Of a stretch of DNA of 64,000 bases, positions 49,260-59,034 are shown one piece after another. The position numbers and the translations under genes are program-made. A model generated the notes under the pieces. The model did not search any database, had not been told where the DNA came from, and saw nothing but the letters and a program-made list of their open reading frames with translations. This DNA is from Bacteroides mediterraneensis (GTDB taxonomy: Bacteria; Bacteroidota; Bacteroidia; Bacteroidales; Bacteroidaceae): assembly GCF_016900355.1 (NCBI RefSeq), contig NZ_JACJKA010000011.1, positions 38,058 to 102,057 of the forward strand, read 5' to 3'. Positions within the stretch are counted from its first letter, which is position 1. Every line of letters starts with the position of its first letter.

Positions 49260-50993
49260 ATGAAACAGGATACAGATAAAAAATCAGGCCGTGTAAGGAT
49301 GCATCGTCTCCTGCCGGTTGTGGCATTTTGTTTGACCATACTGAGCCTTTCAGCTCAGGGAGGACTTTCTGTTCCTCAGCATCCGGTGAAGCAGGAAAAA
49401 AAACAAGCTCCGGCAAAGACTGCCCAGCAGAAAGGAGAATCCAAGCGTCCGGCAGCTAAAAGCAAGGTGTATTTGTTGCACTCCGATTTGCTGCGGAAAG
49501 ATGCCCAGCATCCGGATGCCCAGATTGTGACCGGCAATGTGGAGTTCCGCCATGACAGTGTGTACATGTATTGTGACAGTGCATGCTATTATGATAAAAT
49601 CAGCAGCTTTGAAGCTTTTGGTAATGTGAAGATGGTACAGGGAGATACCTTATTTCTCTATGGTGACCGTTTGTACTATGACGGATTGACCCAGATTGCG
49701 GAGATGCGTTGCAATGTACGGATGGAAAACCGTACGACTACCTTGCTGACAGACAGTTTGAATTATGACCGGGTATACAATTTAGGTTATTTCTTCGATG
49801 GAGGAACCATGATGGACGAACAGAACGTATTGACCTCTGAATGGGGAGAATACAGTCCGCAGACCAAGCAGTCCGTTTTCAATTACAATGTGAAGCTGGT
49901 CAATCCGCAGTTTACGCTGACCTCGGATACCTTGCGTTACAATACGGCTTCTAAGATTGCCGACATCGTGGGACCTTCGGATATCTGGAGCGATGCCAAT
50001 CATATTTATTCAGAAAAAGGAATTTACAATACCGTAACCGGAAAGGCTGACTTGTATGATCGGTCTGTGCTGACCAATCAAGGCAAGCAATTGACAGGAG
50101 ACACGCTTTTTTATGACCGCAATACCGGAGTCGGTGAAGCATTCAGTCGGATGGTGATGACAGATACAGTCAATCGGAATATGCTGACGGGTGAATATGG
50201 TTTCTACAATGAAAAGACAGGATATGCCTTTGCAACTGACAGTGCTGTAGCCATTGATTATTCACAGGGCGACAGCTTGTTTTTGCATGCGGATACATTG
50301 TTGATGGAAACCTTCCACATGGATACGGATTCCATGTACCGTGAAATGCGGGCCTTCCATAAGGTGCGTTTTTACCGTACAGATGTACAGGGAGTAGCCG
50401 ATTCACTGGTCTTCTCTACGACAGACAGTTGTTTGACCATGTACCGTGATCCTATTATCTGGAACAAAAACCAGCAGCTTCTGGGTGAAGAGATAAAAGT
50501 GTATATGAACGATAGTACCATCGACTGGTCGCATATCATTGGTCAGGCGCTTTCGGTTGAAAAAATAGATTCCGTCTTGTACAATCAAGTGACCGGAAAG
50601 GAGATGAAATCTTACTTTGTGGGCGGAGACATGCGAAAGACTGAAGTGATAGGCTCCGTACGGGTGGTATATTATCCGATGGACTCCGACAGTACGCTGA
50701 TTGGTATGAACGTGTCGGAGACCAGTAAGTTGGAAATCTATCTACAGGACAAGAAAATCGAACGGATGGTGATGAGTCCGAAATCGAACGGGGTATTGTA
50801 TCCGATGACACAGATTCCGGCAGGGAAAGACCGGTTGGAGAACTTTGTCTGGTTCGATTATATCCGTCCGAAAGATAAGGCCGATATTTTCAACTGGCGC
50901 GGTAAACGAGTAGAAGACCAGTTGAAGAAGAGTGTACGCGGACCGGTAGTCTTGCCGAATGCTCGTTTGTTTGAAAATAAGAAGGAGGAATAA
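49260..50993 (+). CDS. OstA-like protein (LptA/LptD N-domain family)
   Basis: 577 residues. A hydrophobic signal segment (about 15-33) precedes a Lys/Ala/Pro-rich linker and then a long series of beta-jellyroll repeats of the OstA type, with phrases such as VTGNVEFRHDSVYMYCDSA, FEAFGNVKMVQGDTLFLYGD and YNTVTGKADLYDRSV. LptA uses this fold to carry lipopolysaccharide across the periplasm. This protein is about three times the size of E. coli LptA and lacks the LptD barrel. A role in LPS transport is likely but not shown. It is the middle gene of the chaperone-to-mutL cluster. Confidence 0.85.
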   Translation: MKQDTDKKSGRVRMHRLLPVVAFCLTILSLSAQGGLSVPQHPVKQEKKQAPAKTAQQKGESKRPAAKSKVYLLHSDLLRKDAQHPDAQIVTGNVEFRHDSVYMYCDSACYYDKISSFEAFGNVKMVQGDTLFLYGDRLYYDGLTQIAEMRCNVRMENRTTTLLTDSLNYDRVYNLGYFFDGGTMMDEQNVLTSEWGEYSPQTKQSVFNYNVKLVNPQFTLTSDTLRYNTASKIADIVGPSDIWSDANHIYSEKGIYNTVTGKADLYDRSVLTNQGKQLTGDTLFYDRNTGVGEAFSRMVMTDTVNRNMLTGEYGFYNEKTGYAFATDSAVAIDYSQGDSLFLHADTLLMETFHMDTDSMYREMRAFHKVRFYRTDVQGVADSLVFSTTDSCLTMYRDPIIWNKNQQLLGEEIKVYMNDSTIDWSHIIGQALSVEKIDSVLYNQVTGKEMKSYFVGGDMRKTEVIGSVRVVYYPMDSDSTLIGMNVSETSKLEIYLQDKKIERMVMSPKSNGVLYPMTQIPAGKDRLENFVWFDYIRPKDKADIFNWRGKRVEDQLKKSVRGPVVLPNARLFENKKEE

Positions 50994-50996
50994 GAT

Positions 50997-51293
50997 ATGG
51001 GAATGTTTACAATGAGAAAGCCTCGCGGTTATCACCATGAATATATTTACGTGGATGAGCGCAAGGAAAAATTGCAGAAAATAGAAGATACTGCGAAACG
51101 TGAACTGGGAATGCTTCCCCCCAAGGAGTTTGATCCGGAAGACATTCGTGGAAAGTTCGTGGAAGGAACGACGTACCTGAAACGCCGCAAGGAAAGCGGA
51201 CGTAAACCTCTGAGTTATGGAGCCATGTTTGTGGCGATTGTAGTGTTGCTTTATATTTTACATTATCTGATTACAGGAGAATTTACATTATGA
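50997..51293 (+). CDS. Small conserved-looking membrane protein, unknown function
   Basis: 98 residues. A charged cytoplasmic N-terminal part ([21 protein letters not shown] near the start, in a basic context) is followed by one C-terminal membrane helix (about 74-92: [19 protein letters not shown]) and a five-residue tail, so it is tail-anchored in form. It starts 3 bp after the OstA-like gene and overlaps mutL by 4 bp (ATGA), so it is translated as part of the cluster. I do not recognise a named function. Confidence 0.8.
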   Translation: MGMFTMRKPRGYHHEYIYVDERKEKLQKIEDTAKRELGMLPPKEFDPEDIRGKFVEGTTYLKRRKESGRKPLSYGAMFVAIVVLLYILHYLITGEFTL

Positions 51294-53344
51294 CCTCGGG
51301 AGATGTAATCCGTTTGTTGCCGGATTCGGTAGCCAACCAGATTGCAGCCGGTGAGGTGATACAACGTCCTGCGTCTGTCATTAAAGAGCTGGTGGAAAAC
51401 GCTGTCGATGCCGGTGCCAAGAACATCGAGGTACTGGTGACCGATGCCGGGAAAACCTGCATACGGGTAATTGACGACGGGAAGGGCATGTCGGAAACGG
51501 ATGCCCGAATGGCTTTTGAGCGTCATGCTACCTCTAAAATCCGGGAAGCGGCCGATTTGTTCGCCCTGCATACCATGGGGTTCCGGGGCGAGGCGCTGGC
51601 TTCCATTGCGGCTGTGGCACAGGTGGAGTTGAAAACCTGCTGCAAGGAGGACGGCTTGGGTACGTATATCCAGATTGCTGGTTCTCAGGTGGAGAAGCAG
51701 GAACCTGTGGCATGTCAGCGGGGCAGTGATTTCTCGGTGAAGAACCTGTTTTTTAACGTGCCTGCCCGCCGGAAGTTCCTGAAATCCAATCAGACAGAGC
51801 TGAGTAATATTGTGGCGGAATTTGAACGGATTGCGTTGGTGAATCCCGACATTTCGTTCGTATTGAGCCATAACGGTACGGAGATGCTGAATCTGCCGGC
51901 TATCCCATTGCGTCAGCGGATTATGGGCGTATTCGGGAAGAAACTGAATCAGGAACTTTTATCATTGGACATCAATACCACGATGGTAAAGATTCACGGA
52001 TACATTGGTCGTCCGGAATCTGCCCGTAAGAAAGGGGCCCGTCAGTTTTTCTTTGTGAACGGACGGTATATGCGGCACCCTTATTTTCATAAGGCGGTGG
52101 CCAGTGCCTACGACAACCTGATTCCGGTAGGAGAGCAGGTTTCTTATTTCATTTATTTTGAGGTGGCTCCTTCGGATATCGATGTCAATATTCATCCCAC
52201 CAAAACGGAAATCAAGTTTGAAAACGAACAGGCCGTATGGCAGATACTCTCTGCGGCGGTGAAGGAAACCTTAGGCCGTTTTAATGCGGTGCCTTCCATC
52301 GATTTCGATACGGAGGGTATGCCAGATATTCCAGCCTTTGAAAATTCTCCTTATAGTGTGGCTCCTCCGCCTACCAGCTTTGATCCTTCTTATAATCCGT
52401 TTAACACTTCGGCTGTGCCTCCTTCTGCTTATTCCTCTGCTTCCAGTGGACGGGTAGAAGCGTCTCCCTCTTTTGAGGAAGGACAGGAATGGAAACCTGT
52501 TTCGAGTGAACGGGAAACTACCGTACGTTCATCGATGAACCGGCGGGAATCGGTACCCGATTTTGGACGGAGCGGCAACTATACCCCTTCGTTTGGAGGA
52601 CATAAAAACCGGGTAGAATGGGAGCCTTTGTTTGAAGGGCTGGAACGGTCGCACGAGGAGCCGTCGGATACGGTGGAAGAAGAACCGAAGCCATTAGAAA
52701 CGGCGAACTGGCAAGAAGCATCGGCCGAGCCCATGCTGTCGACAGCCGAAGAGGAAAACAAAGAAAGAGTGCCGCTGGAGAATTCCATGCGTCATTATCA
52801 GTATAAAGCCAGTTTCATACTGACCTCAGTCAAGTCTGGGTTGATGATTATCAACCAGCAACGGGCTCATGTACGGATTCTTTTCGACCGCTATATGGCG
52901 CAGATAGAAAACCGGAAGAATGCGTCCCAGCGGATGCTTTTCCCGGATATGGTACATTTCTCGCCGTCTGAAGTTCCGGTACTTGAGGAATTTATGGACG
53001 ACCTGAACGCGTTGGGTTTTGAACTCAGCAGTCTGGGAGGAGGAACCTATGCCATCAACGGGATTCCGGCAGGTATCGAAGGGCTGAATCCCGAAAAGCT
53101 GGTGACGGATATGGTACATACGGCCATCGAAAAGGGCTGCAAGGTGAAGGAGGAAGTGCAGAGCATGCTGGCCCTTTCCTTGGCAAAAGCCGCCGCTATC
53201 GTACCGGGGCAGATTTTGACCGATGAAGAAATGAACCGGCTGGTCGATGACTTGTTTGCCGTGTCTACTCCGAACTATACGCCCGACGGAAAGACCGTGC
53301 TGGCAGTATTGAAAGAAGAAGATTTGGAAAAGATGTTCAAGTAA
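51290..53344 (+). CDS. mutL: DNA mismatch repair protein MutL
   Basis: 684 residues. The N-terminal GHKL ATPase has [11 protein letters not shown] (Glu36/Asn37), DDGKGM and GFRGEAL. A Pro/Ser-rich linker (about 345-495) joins it to the C-terminal dimerisation domain. There the endonuclease motif DQHA(X)2E(X)4E is not present; the aligned place reads NQQRAHVRI (522-530), and the later CPHGRP-like motif reads NYTPDGK. The domain therefore appears to lack the metal site of MutL nucleases. MutL links MutS to downstream repair. It overlaps the small membrane protein gene by 4 bp and is followed by a terminator. Confidence 0.94.
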   Translation: MTSGDVIRLLPDSVANQIAAGEVIQRPASVIKELVENAVDAGAKNIEVLVTDAGKTCIRVIDDGKGMSETDARMAFERHATSKIREAADLFALHTMGFRGEALASIAAVAQVELKTCCKEDGLGTYIQIAGSQVEKQEPVACQRGSDFSVKNLFFNVPARRKFLKSNQTELSNIVAEFERIALVNPDISFVLSHNGTEMLNLPAIPLRQRIMGVFGKKLNQELLSLDINTTMVKIHGYIGRPESARKKGARQFFFVNGRYMRHPYFHKAVASAYDNLIPVGEQVSYFIYFEVAPSDIDVNIHPTKTEIKFENEQAVWQILSAAVKETLGRFNAVPSIDFDTEGMPDIPAFENSPYSVAPPPTSFDPSYNPFNTSAVPPSAYSSASSGRVEASPSFEEGQEWKPVSSERETTVRSSMNRRESVPDFGRSGNYTPSFGGHKNRVEWEPLFEGLERSHEEPSDTVEEEPKPLETANWQEASAEPMLSTAEEENKERVPLENSMRHYQYKASFILTSVKSGLMIINQQRAHVRILFDRYMAQIENRKNASQRMLFPDMVHFSPSEVPVLEEFMDDLNALGFELSSLGGGTYAINGIPAGIEGLNPEKLVTDMVHTAIEKGCKVKEEVQSMLALSLAKAAAIVPGQILTDEEMNRLVDDLFAVSTPNYTPDGKTVLAVLKEEDLEKMFK

Positions 53345-53428
53345 GGTGTACGGTCAGGAAAGTAAAGAAGGCCGTTGTACATAGACATACAGACTGCATC
53401 GTAAAACAGAGTGTAGCCTGTGAAAGAG

Positions 53429-53484
53429 AAATCCCTCTATTTTTACTTGCTGTAGAGGCAAGGTCAAAAATAGAGGGATTTTTT
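53429..53484 (+). terminator. Intrinsic terminator after mutL
   Basis: Perfect 16-nt arms, AAATCCCTCTATTTTT (53429-53444) and AAAAATAGAGGGATTT (53466-53481), followed by three more T, 84 bp after the mutL stop. The rest of 53345-53594 shows nothing else. Confidence 0.9.
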
Positions 53485-53594
53485 GGTTTGTATAAGAGGG
53501 ACAAAGAGCCTTTTGGGGGAAAGAATGAGATGAAAAAGGAAAATCTGAACAGCCCCTCCTCTTTTCTGAATAATCGCGTAAGTACCTGACAGAC

Positions 53595-53602
53595 TATCTT
53601 TG
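53595..53602 (+). promoter_or_regulatory. -7 promoter element of the efflux operon
   Basis: TATCTTTG, 24 bp before the ATG at 53627. It rules out the in-frame TTG at 53600 as start codon. Confidence 0.65.
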
Positions 53603-53626
53603 CTTCAGATTAAGAAACGAAAAAAC

Positions 53627-54964
53627 ATGAAGCAATTAGTAGTCATTTTAACTTCCTTGTTCACGTGGTTACCTGCTTTTGCGCAGCGCACACTCACGTT
53701 GGAAGAATGCCTGCGGATAGGCATCGAGAACAATCTCTCGCTGGCTGGCAGTCGCAACGAACTGCGGAAAGCCCAACATCTGCTCAGCGAGAATCGGGCA
53801 AAGCTGTTGCCACAGATCAATGCAGTAGCTGGGTTCAACGACAATTTTAATCCTCCGGTATCGGTTACCGATGGTTCGGCGTACGGCAATCCCTACAACG
53901 TGACCAAGACGCTGCAATACAATGCGTCGGCAGGTTTGCAGTTGCAGATGCCGCTTTACAACCAGACGGTGTACACTGCCATTGATATTGCCCGCACGAT
54001 GAACGAGCTGAACCGCCTGTCCTACGAAAAGGCCCGGGAGGACTTGATGCTGCAAATCAGTAAAATGTATTACTTGGGGCAGAACACGGTGGAACAGCTG
54101 GCCCTGATTCAGGAAAACCGGGCGCGGTTGCAGGAGTTGCGCGACATTACCCAGGCATTCTTCGACAACGGCATGGCCATGGAGGTGGATGTGAAGCGGG
54201 TCAACATTAATTTGGAGAACCTGCAGGTGCAGTATGATAATGCGAAGTCGATGCTGGTACAGCAACTGAATTTGTTGAAATACGTGATGGACTATCCGGC
54301 GGAAGAAGAAATCGCCTTGACACCGGTGAATCCAGAACAGGTGGAGTCGGTTTCGTTGACCGGGCTGCGCAGCGACTTGTATGAATTGCAGCTGCTGGAG
54401 TCGCAGGAGAAACTGGCCGGACAGCAGAAAGAGCTGATTCGCCAAGGCTATCTTCCTTCGCTGAGTCTGACCGGAAGCTGGATGTATTCGGCTTACACCG
54501 ACAAAGCTCGTCATTGGTTTCATTCTGGCCCTTCCAACCATTGGTATCCGTCCAGCGGGCTGGGGCTGACTCTCCGTGTGCCGATTTTCGACGGACTGGA
54601 CAAACGGGCACGTATCCGGAAGGCCCGGATTGATGAGGAGAACGCCCGGTTGAACTACGAGAATATGCGGAAGAACATGGAGACGCAGTATCTGAATGCC
54701 ACGAACGACCTGATGAACAACCAGCGTAATTTCCAGAAGCAGAAAGACAATTACTTGCTGGCCGAAGAGGTCTATCAGGTGACGACCGACCGCTACCGGG
54801 AGGGTATCGCTTCCATGACGGAGGTGCTGCAGGACGAAATGCGCATGAGCGAGGCACAGAACAATTACCTCAGCGCACACTACAACTATCAGGTGGCTAA
54901 CCTGACCTTGCTGAAACTGACCGGACAACTGGACCGCTTGTTTCAGACAAATACCACTCATTGA
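53627..54964 (+). CDS. TolC-family outer-membrane efflux channel
   Basis: 445 residues. The signal peptide is MKQLVVILTSLFTWLPAFAQ, followed by the usual TolC opening LTLEECLRIGIENN. Two repeats of long helices and beta strands cover the rest, with heptad-like stretches such as QKDNYLLAEEVYQVTTDRYREG in the last helix (not contiguous in function). It forms the outer-membrane tunnel of the tripartite exporter encoded with the next two genes. Confidence 0.9.
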   Translation: MKQLVVILTSLFTWLPAFAQRTLTLEECLRIGIENNLSLAGSRNELRKAQHLLSENRAKLLPQINAVAGFNDNFNPPVSVTDGSAYGNPYNVTKTLQYNASAGLQLQMPLYNQTVYTAIDIARTMNELNRLSYEKAREDLMLQISKMYYLGQNTVEQLALIQENRARLQELRDITQAFFDNGMAMEVDVKRVNINLENLQVQYDNAKSMLVQQLNLLKYVMDYPAEEEIALTPVNPEQVESVSLTGLRSDLYELQLLESQEKLAGQQKELIRQGYLPSLSLTGSWMYSAYTDKARHWFHSGPSNHWYPSSGLGLTLRVPIFDGLDKRARIRKARIDEENARLNYENMRKNMETQYLNATNDLMNNQRNFQKQKDNYLLAEEVYQVTTDRYREGIASMTEVLQDEMRMSEAQNNYLSAHYNYQVANLTLLKLTGQLDRLFQTNTTH

Positions 54965-54987
54965 TTCACTCTTAAACTATTTTGTAT

Positions 54988-56064
54988 ATGAAAACTTCCA
55001 ATCATACGCTTCAGGAAAAAGCCTTGAAATTGAAAAAACAACGTCGTCGCCAGATTTTAGCCAGTATTCTAGGAATTGCCCTCCTTTTGTGGGGAGTGGT
55101 CGAAGTGGTCTGCATGTTTTTGGACTACAAGCATACGGAAACGAGCAACGACGCACAGGTGGAACAATATATCTCTCCGGTAAACCTGAGAGCATCGGGA
55201 TACATCAAGAAAATCTATTTTACCGAACATCAGCAGGTGCATAAAGGAGATACGCTCCTGGTGTTGGACGACCGGGAATACCGGATTCGGGTGATGGAGG
55301 CAGAAGCCGCACTGAAAGATGCGATGGCGGGAGCTACCGTGATGGATGCCACCTTGCAGACCACGCAGACCACGGCTTCGGTCTATGAGGCTTCGATTGC
55401 TGAAATCGAGATTCGGTTGGCTAAGCTGGAGAAAGACCGTCAGCGCTATGAGAACCTGGTAAAGCGCAATGCGGCGACTCCGATTCAGCTGGAACAGATT
55501 GAAACGGAATACGAGGCTACCCGCAAGAAGCTGGAAGCTACCCGACGCCAGCAGCGGGCCGCGATGTCGGGTATCAAGGAGGTATCTAATCGGAAGGAGA
55601 GTACGGAGGCTGCCATACAGCGGGCAAAAGCAGCTTTGGAGATGGCCCGCCTGAACCTGTCGTATACCGTGGTGGTGGCTCCTTGTGACGGGAAACTGGG
55701 ACGCCGGGCCTTGGAAGAAGGGCAGTACATCACTGCCGGACAATGTGTGACGTACATTCTTCCGGACAGTCAGAAATGGATTGTGGCCAATTACAAGGAA
55801 ACGCAGGTAGAGAACCTGAGGTTGGGGCAGGAAGTACGGATTGCCGTCGATGCCCTCAGTGACCGGGAGTTTACCGGAAAGATTACGGCCATCTCCGGAG
55901 CCACTGGTTCCAAGTATTCGCTGGTACCTACCGACAACTCTGCCGGCAACTTTGTCAAAATTCAGCAGCGTATTCCGGTACGCATTGATTTCACGGATTT
56001 GTCCGAGGAAGATAATGCCCGGTTGGCTGCCGGTATGATGGTGGTCGTCAAGGCCAAATTGTGA
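54988..56064 (+). CDS. HlyD/EmrA-type membrane-fusion protein
   Basis: 358 residues from the ATG at 54988 (a TTG two codons upstream is rejected). One membrane helix (about 20-42) anchors it in the inner membrane. A lipoyl half (SGYIKKIYFTEHQQVHKGD region), a long coiled-coil hairpin (about 95-205) and the second lipoyl half (VVAPCDGKLGRRALEEGQYI) follow, then a beta-barrel domain. It bridges the MFS pump and the TolC-like channel, as EmrA does. The gap to the next gene is 37 bp. Confidence 0.9.
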   Translation: MKTSNHTLQEKALKLKKQRRRQILASILGIALLLWGVVEVVCMFLDYKHTETSNDAQVEQYISPVNLRASGYIKKIYFTEHQQVHKGDTLLVLDDREYRIRVMEAEAALKDAMAGATVMDATLQTTQTTASVYEASIAEIEIRLAKLEKDRQRYENLVKRNAATPIQLEQIETEYEATRKKLEATRRQQRAAMSGIKEVSNRKESTEAAIQRAKAALEMARLNLSYTVVVAPCDGKLGRRALEEGQYITAGQCVTYILPDSQKWIVANYKETQVENLRLGQEVRIAVDALSDREFTGKITAISGATGSKYSLVPTDNSAGNFVKIQQRIPVRIDFTDLSEEDNARLAAGMMVVVKAKL

Positions 56065-56101
56065 GTGTCACGTTTTTAGGAATTGTTTTAAACGTAGAAT
56101 T

Positions 56102-57760
56102 ATGCCTTCTTGTCCTAAAAATTATCCGTTCTATAACTGGATGCCCAAACCGCTGGGCATCCTGATTCTGGTCCTGCTTTTTGTGCCGATTCTGACGGCT
56201 AGCGGGGTTTATACTGCCAACAGTGGGGAAATGCTCAGTGGACTGGGCATCCAGTCGGAACATATTCAGTTTGTCGGTTTTCTCACCTCTGTAGGAATGG
56301 CTGCCTTTTCGCCCTTCTTCTACGGGCTGGTGTGCCTCCGTCGGGAAAAGATGATGTGCATCGTCGGTTTTTCTTTGCTTTACCTGCTGAGTTACGTCTG
56401 CGCCAAGACTGACAGCATTTATGTGCTGGCGGTCTGTAGCGTGGTGATGGGATTTCTGCGGATGGTGCTGATGATGGTCAACCTGTTTACGCTGATCAAG
56501 TATGCGTTCGGGATGGAGGCTACTCGTAACATCACGCCCGGAAATGATCCTGTGGATGCAGAAGGATGGGACAAGCTGGACGGAGAGAAAAGCGTCAGCA
56601 TGCCGACCATCTACCTGTTCTTTATGATCCTCGGACAGTTGGGCACCTCGCTGACTGCCTGGCTGGCATACGAATATGAATGGCAGTACGTCTATTATTT
56701 CATGATGGGGGCGTTGTTGCTCTCCATACTGGTGGTGTTTGTCACCATGCCTTACCACACCTATGCCTCGCGCCGTTTCCCCATCACTTTCCGGAAATTC
56801 GGGAGCGTGGTGATTTTCTGTCTGATGTGTGCTTCGGTGATTTACGTGCTGGTCTATGGCAAGGTGCTCGACTGGTACGATGACCCTTCTATCTGCTGGG
56901 CTACGGGGAGTGCCGTGTGCTTTACGGTTCTCTTTGTGTATATGGAAAAGAAACAGTATTCTCCGTATTTCCTGATGGACATCTTCAAGTTGCGTTCCAT
57001 CCGGATAGGAATCCTGCTGTTCCTGTTGCTGATGATTTTCAATTCCAGCGCCTTGTTCGTGAACGTGTTTACCGGAGTTGGGATGAAAATCGACAACTGG
57101 CAGAATGCGGCATTGAACAACTGGAGCATGGCGGGATATTTCATCGGCTGTGTCATTGCCGTCATGCTGGGACGTAAGGGAGTACATTTGAAATACCTGT
57201 TCTCGTTGGGTTTCGTATTGATTGGACTTTCGGCACTGTTCATGTACTTTGAGGTGCAGACTGCTGGCTTGTATGAGCGGATGAAGTATCCGGTCATCAT
57301 CCGGGCTACGGGAATGATGCTGCTGTATTCGCTGACGGCAGTGTATGCCAACCAGCGGATGCCCTATAAGTATCTTTCTACTTGGATTTGCATTATGCTT
57401 ACCGTGCGGATGGCGCTGGGCCCCGGTATCGGTACGGCACTTTATACGAACGTGATGCAACACCGCCAGCAACATTATGTCACCTGTTTCGCACAAGACC
57501 GCGACCGGCTGAATCCGGAAGTGTCGGCTTCCTATGCGCAGACGGTACAGGGCATGCAGTATCAGGGTAAGAGCGGGCAGGAAGCCGAACAGATGGCGGC
57601 TATGTCGGCAAAGGGAACCGTGCAGGTGCAAGCCACGCTGTCGGCAGTCAAGGAGATGTCCGGCTGGACTTTCTACGGTTGTCTGGGCTGTGCAGTCTTT
57701 TTCCTGCTCATCCCCTGGAAGAAAAGGCGGCTGGACAAGATTCCCGCTTCTGTTTCTTGA
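56102..57760 (+). CDS. MFS efflux transporter (EmrB/DHA2-like)
   Basis: 552 residues with about 13-14 hydrophobic segments, the size of the 14-helix DHA2 drug exporters that pair with EmrA-type proteins. The cytoplasmic loop motif is not canonical; the region after helix 3 reads GLVCLRREK. Context with HlyD- and TolC-type proteins supports a proton-driven tripartite pump. The substrate is unknown; fatty acids, bile salts and hydrophobic drugs are usual for the family. The AraC regulator gene follows after 135 bp. Confidence 0.85.
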   Translation: MPSCPKNYPFYNWMPKPLGILILVLLFVPILTASGVYTANSGEMLSGLGIQSEHIQFVGFLTSVGMAAFSPFFYGLVCLRREKMMCIVGFSLLYLLSYVCAKTDSIYVLAVCSVVMGFLRMVLMMVNLFTLIKYAFGMEATRNITPGNDPVDAEGWDKLDGEKSVSMPTIYLFFMILGQLGTSLTAWLAYEYEWQYVYYFMMGALLLSILVVFVTMPYHTYASRRFPITFRKFGSVVIFCLMCASVIYVLVYGKVLDWYDDPSICWATGSAVCFTVLFVYMEKKQYSPYFLMDIFKLRSIRIGILLFLLLMIFNSSALFVNVFTGVGMKIDNWQNAALNNWSMAGYFIGCVIAVMLGRKGVHLKYLFSLGFVLIGLSALFMYFEVQTAGLYERMKYPVIIRATGMMLLYSLTAVYANQRMPYKYLSTWICIMLTVRMALGPGIGTALYTNVMQHRQQHYVTCFAQDRDRLNPEVSASYAQTVQGMQYQGKSGQEAEQMAAMSAKGTVQVQATLSAVKEMSGWTFYGCLGCAVFFLLIPWKKRRLDKIPASVS

Positions 57761-57895
57761 AGATAGTCATGCGTCACGGAGAGGCCTTTCGTTTCTTAAT
57801 CTATATTTTCAGCGGGGAATATCTATGGAAGTCTCTGCCGTGACGCTTTTTTTGTGTATCTTCGTACTGGTATAAAAATAACTTGAACCGGTATT

Positions 57896-58789
57896 ATGGC
57901 TACACAAACAGAGCGCTTGATGCGCTTGAATCAGGCATTGGTGGAACGAAGGGATATTTGTTGTTCGGAAGGCGTGGTGGAAGCTTTTCCGGCTGTATTG
58001 CAGAAAACTTTCCGGATGGATTATCTGGGACTAGTGGTCTGTGAGCAAGGGAGTTTTCAGTTTACGCTGGACCGGAAACCTTTTACGGCGAAAGCCGGAG
58101 AAACAGTTTTCTTGTCCGAAGCTACGGAATTTTGTGCCGGGACGTATACAGACAACTTGCGTGTGGATATTTTGTTTTACCGGGTAGACCCTATTCGGGA
58201 ACTGTTGGGCAGTTCCGTAGTAGCCATGCATCTTTATGCTACGCTGACTCCGGAGCCTTGTTATGTATGGACTACAGGGGAGGAAGAAGACATTGCCCGT
58301 TATATCACCCTGATCAGCCGTTACCGGCATGCCGCGGATAATCCTTTCGGCAGCCATGAACGGAAACTGTTGCTGCTGGCCCTGACCTATCGGCTCTGTG
58401 CCATTTACAGCCGGCGGTTGATGGAAGAGAACAAGGCTGCCGGACACAAGATTGATACCTTTATCCAGCTGATTCGGCTGGTGGAAAAATACTACAAGGA
58501 GGAGAGGGGAGTAGCCTTTTATGCTGACAAGCTGTGTCTGTCTCCCAAATATCTTTCGGCTTTGTCAAAATCTGTATGCGGATATACGGTACAGGAACTG
58601 GTGTTTCGGGCCATCATTCGCCGCAGCATGCTCTTGCTGAAAAATTCCCACAAAACGATTCAGGAAATCTCGGATGAGTTTCATTTCCCCAATGCTTCTG
58701 CTTTCGGGACTTTCTTCAAGAAAGAGACCGGACTTTCTCCTTTGCATTATCGGTGTGCGGAAGAGAATACATCGTTTGAAGAAAAATAG
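57896..58789 (+). CDS. AraC-family transcriptional regulator
   Basis: 297 residues. An N-terminal cupin-like ligand domain (about 20-160) is followed by a C-terminal AraC double helix-turn-helix (about 195-290), with GVAFYADKLCLSPKYLSALSK (given in part: ADKLCLSPKYLS) and the second helix-turn-helix IQEISDEFHFPNASAFGTFF (positions 257-276). It probably controls the efflux operon upstream, although no operator can be named. The convergent SusD gene lies beyond a palindrome array. Confidence 0.88.
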   Translation: MATQTERLMRLNQALVERRDICCSEGVVEAFPAVLQKTFRMDYLGLVVCEQGSFQFTLDRKPFTAKAGETVFLSEATEFCAGTYTDNLRVDILFYRVDPIRELLGSSVVAMHLYATLTPEPCYVWTTGEEEDIARYITLISRYRHAADNPFGSHERKLLLLALTYRLCAIYSRRLMEENKAAGHKIDTFIQLIRLVEKYYKEERGVAFYADKLCLSPKYLSALSKSVCGYTVQELVFRAIIRRSMLLLKNSHKTIQEISDEFHFPNASAFGTFFKKETGLSPLHYRCAEENTSFEEK

Positions 58790-58833
58790 CGGAAATTTTC
58801 TTGTTGTTTTTCAGATAGTTAAGGCTGTTCCAA

Positions 58834-58965
58834 AAACGCACTTGCGTTTGAAGGAAAACGCTTTTACGTTTTACTTAAAACGTCCTTGCGTTTTGGGTGA
58901 AACGCCTTTGCGTTTGGATTGAAACGTCCTTGCGTTTTTAAGCGAACGTCAAAGCGTTTTTACTG
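58834..58965. repeat. Array of six 22-bp palindromic units
   Basis: Units start at 58834, 58856, 58878, 58900, 58922 and 58944, exactly 22 bp apart. Each is a 16-bp dyad of the form AAACGYnnnnRCGTTT (unit 1 AAACGCACTTGCGTTT; unit 5 AAACGTCCTTGCGTTT; unit 6 begins GAACGT) plus a 6-bp spacer that varies (GAAGGA, TACTTA, TGGGTG, GGATTG, TTAAGC). The array fills most of the gap between the convergent AraC and SusD genes and ends 12 bp before the T-rich side of the susD-side terminator. I do not recognise it as a named repeat. Confidence 0.93.
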
Positions 58966-58977
58966 TGGTTGTTTTTA

Positions 58978-59014
58978 GATAAAAAAACTGCCCCATCTTG
59001 AGGGATGAGGCAGT
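58978..59014 (-). terminator. Intrinsic terminator of the second SusC/SusD unit
   Basis: On the minus strand ACTGCCTCATC pairs with GATGGGGCAGT (one G-T) around a 6-nt loop and runs into seven T. It begins 21 bp after the SusD-like stop. Confidence 0.88.
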
Positions 59015-59034
59015 CTGAGTCTGGTGAATTTTTA

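Noticed and set aside
56048..57631. 527-residue minus-strand frame opposite the MFS gene
   Set aside because: It is rich in His, Arg and Gln, has no domain, and mirrors the codon pattern of the MFS gene, which has clear membrane helices.
58834..58965. CRISPR array
   Set aside because: The variable spacers are only 6 bp, the repeat is a 16-bp dyad, and no cas gene is in the window.
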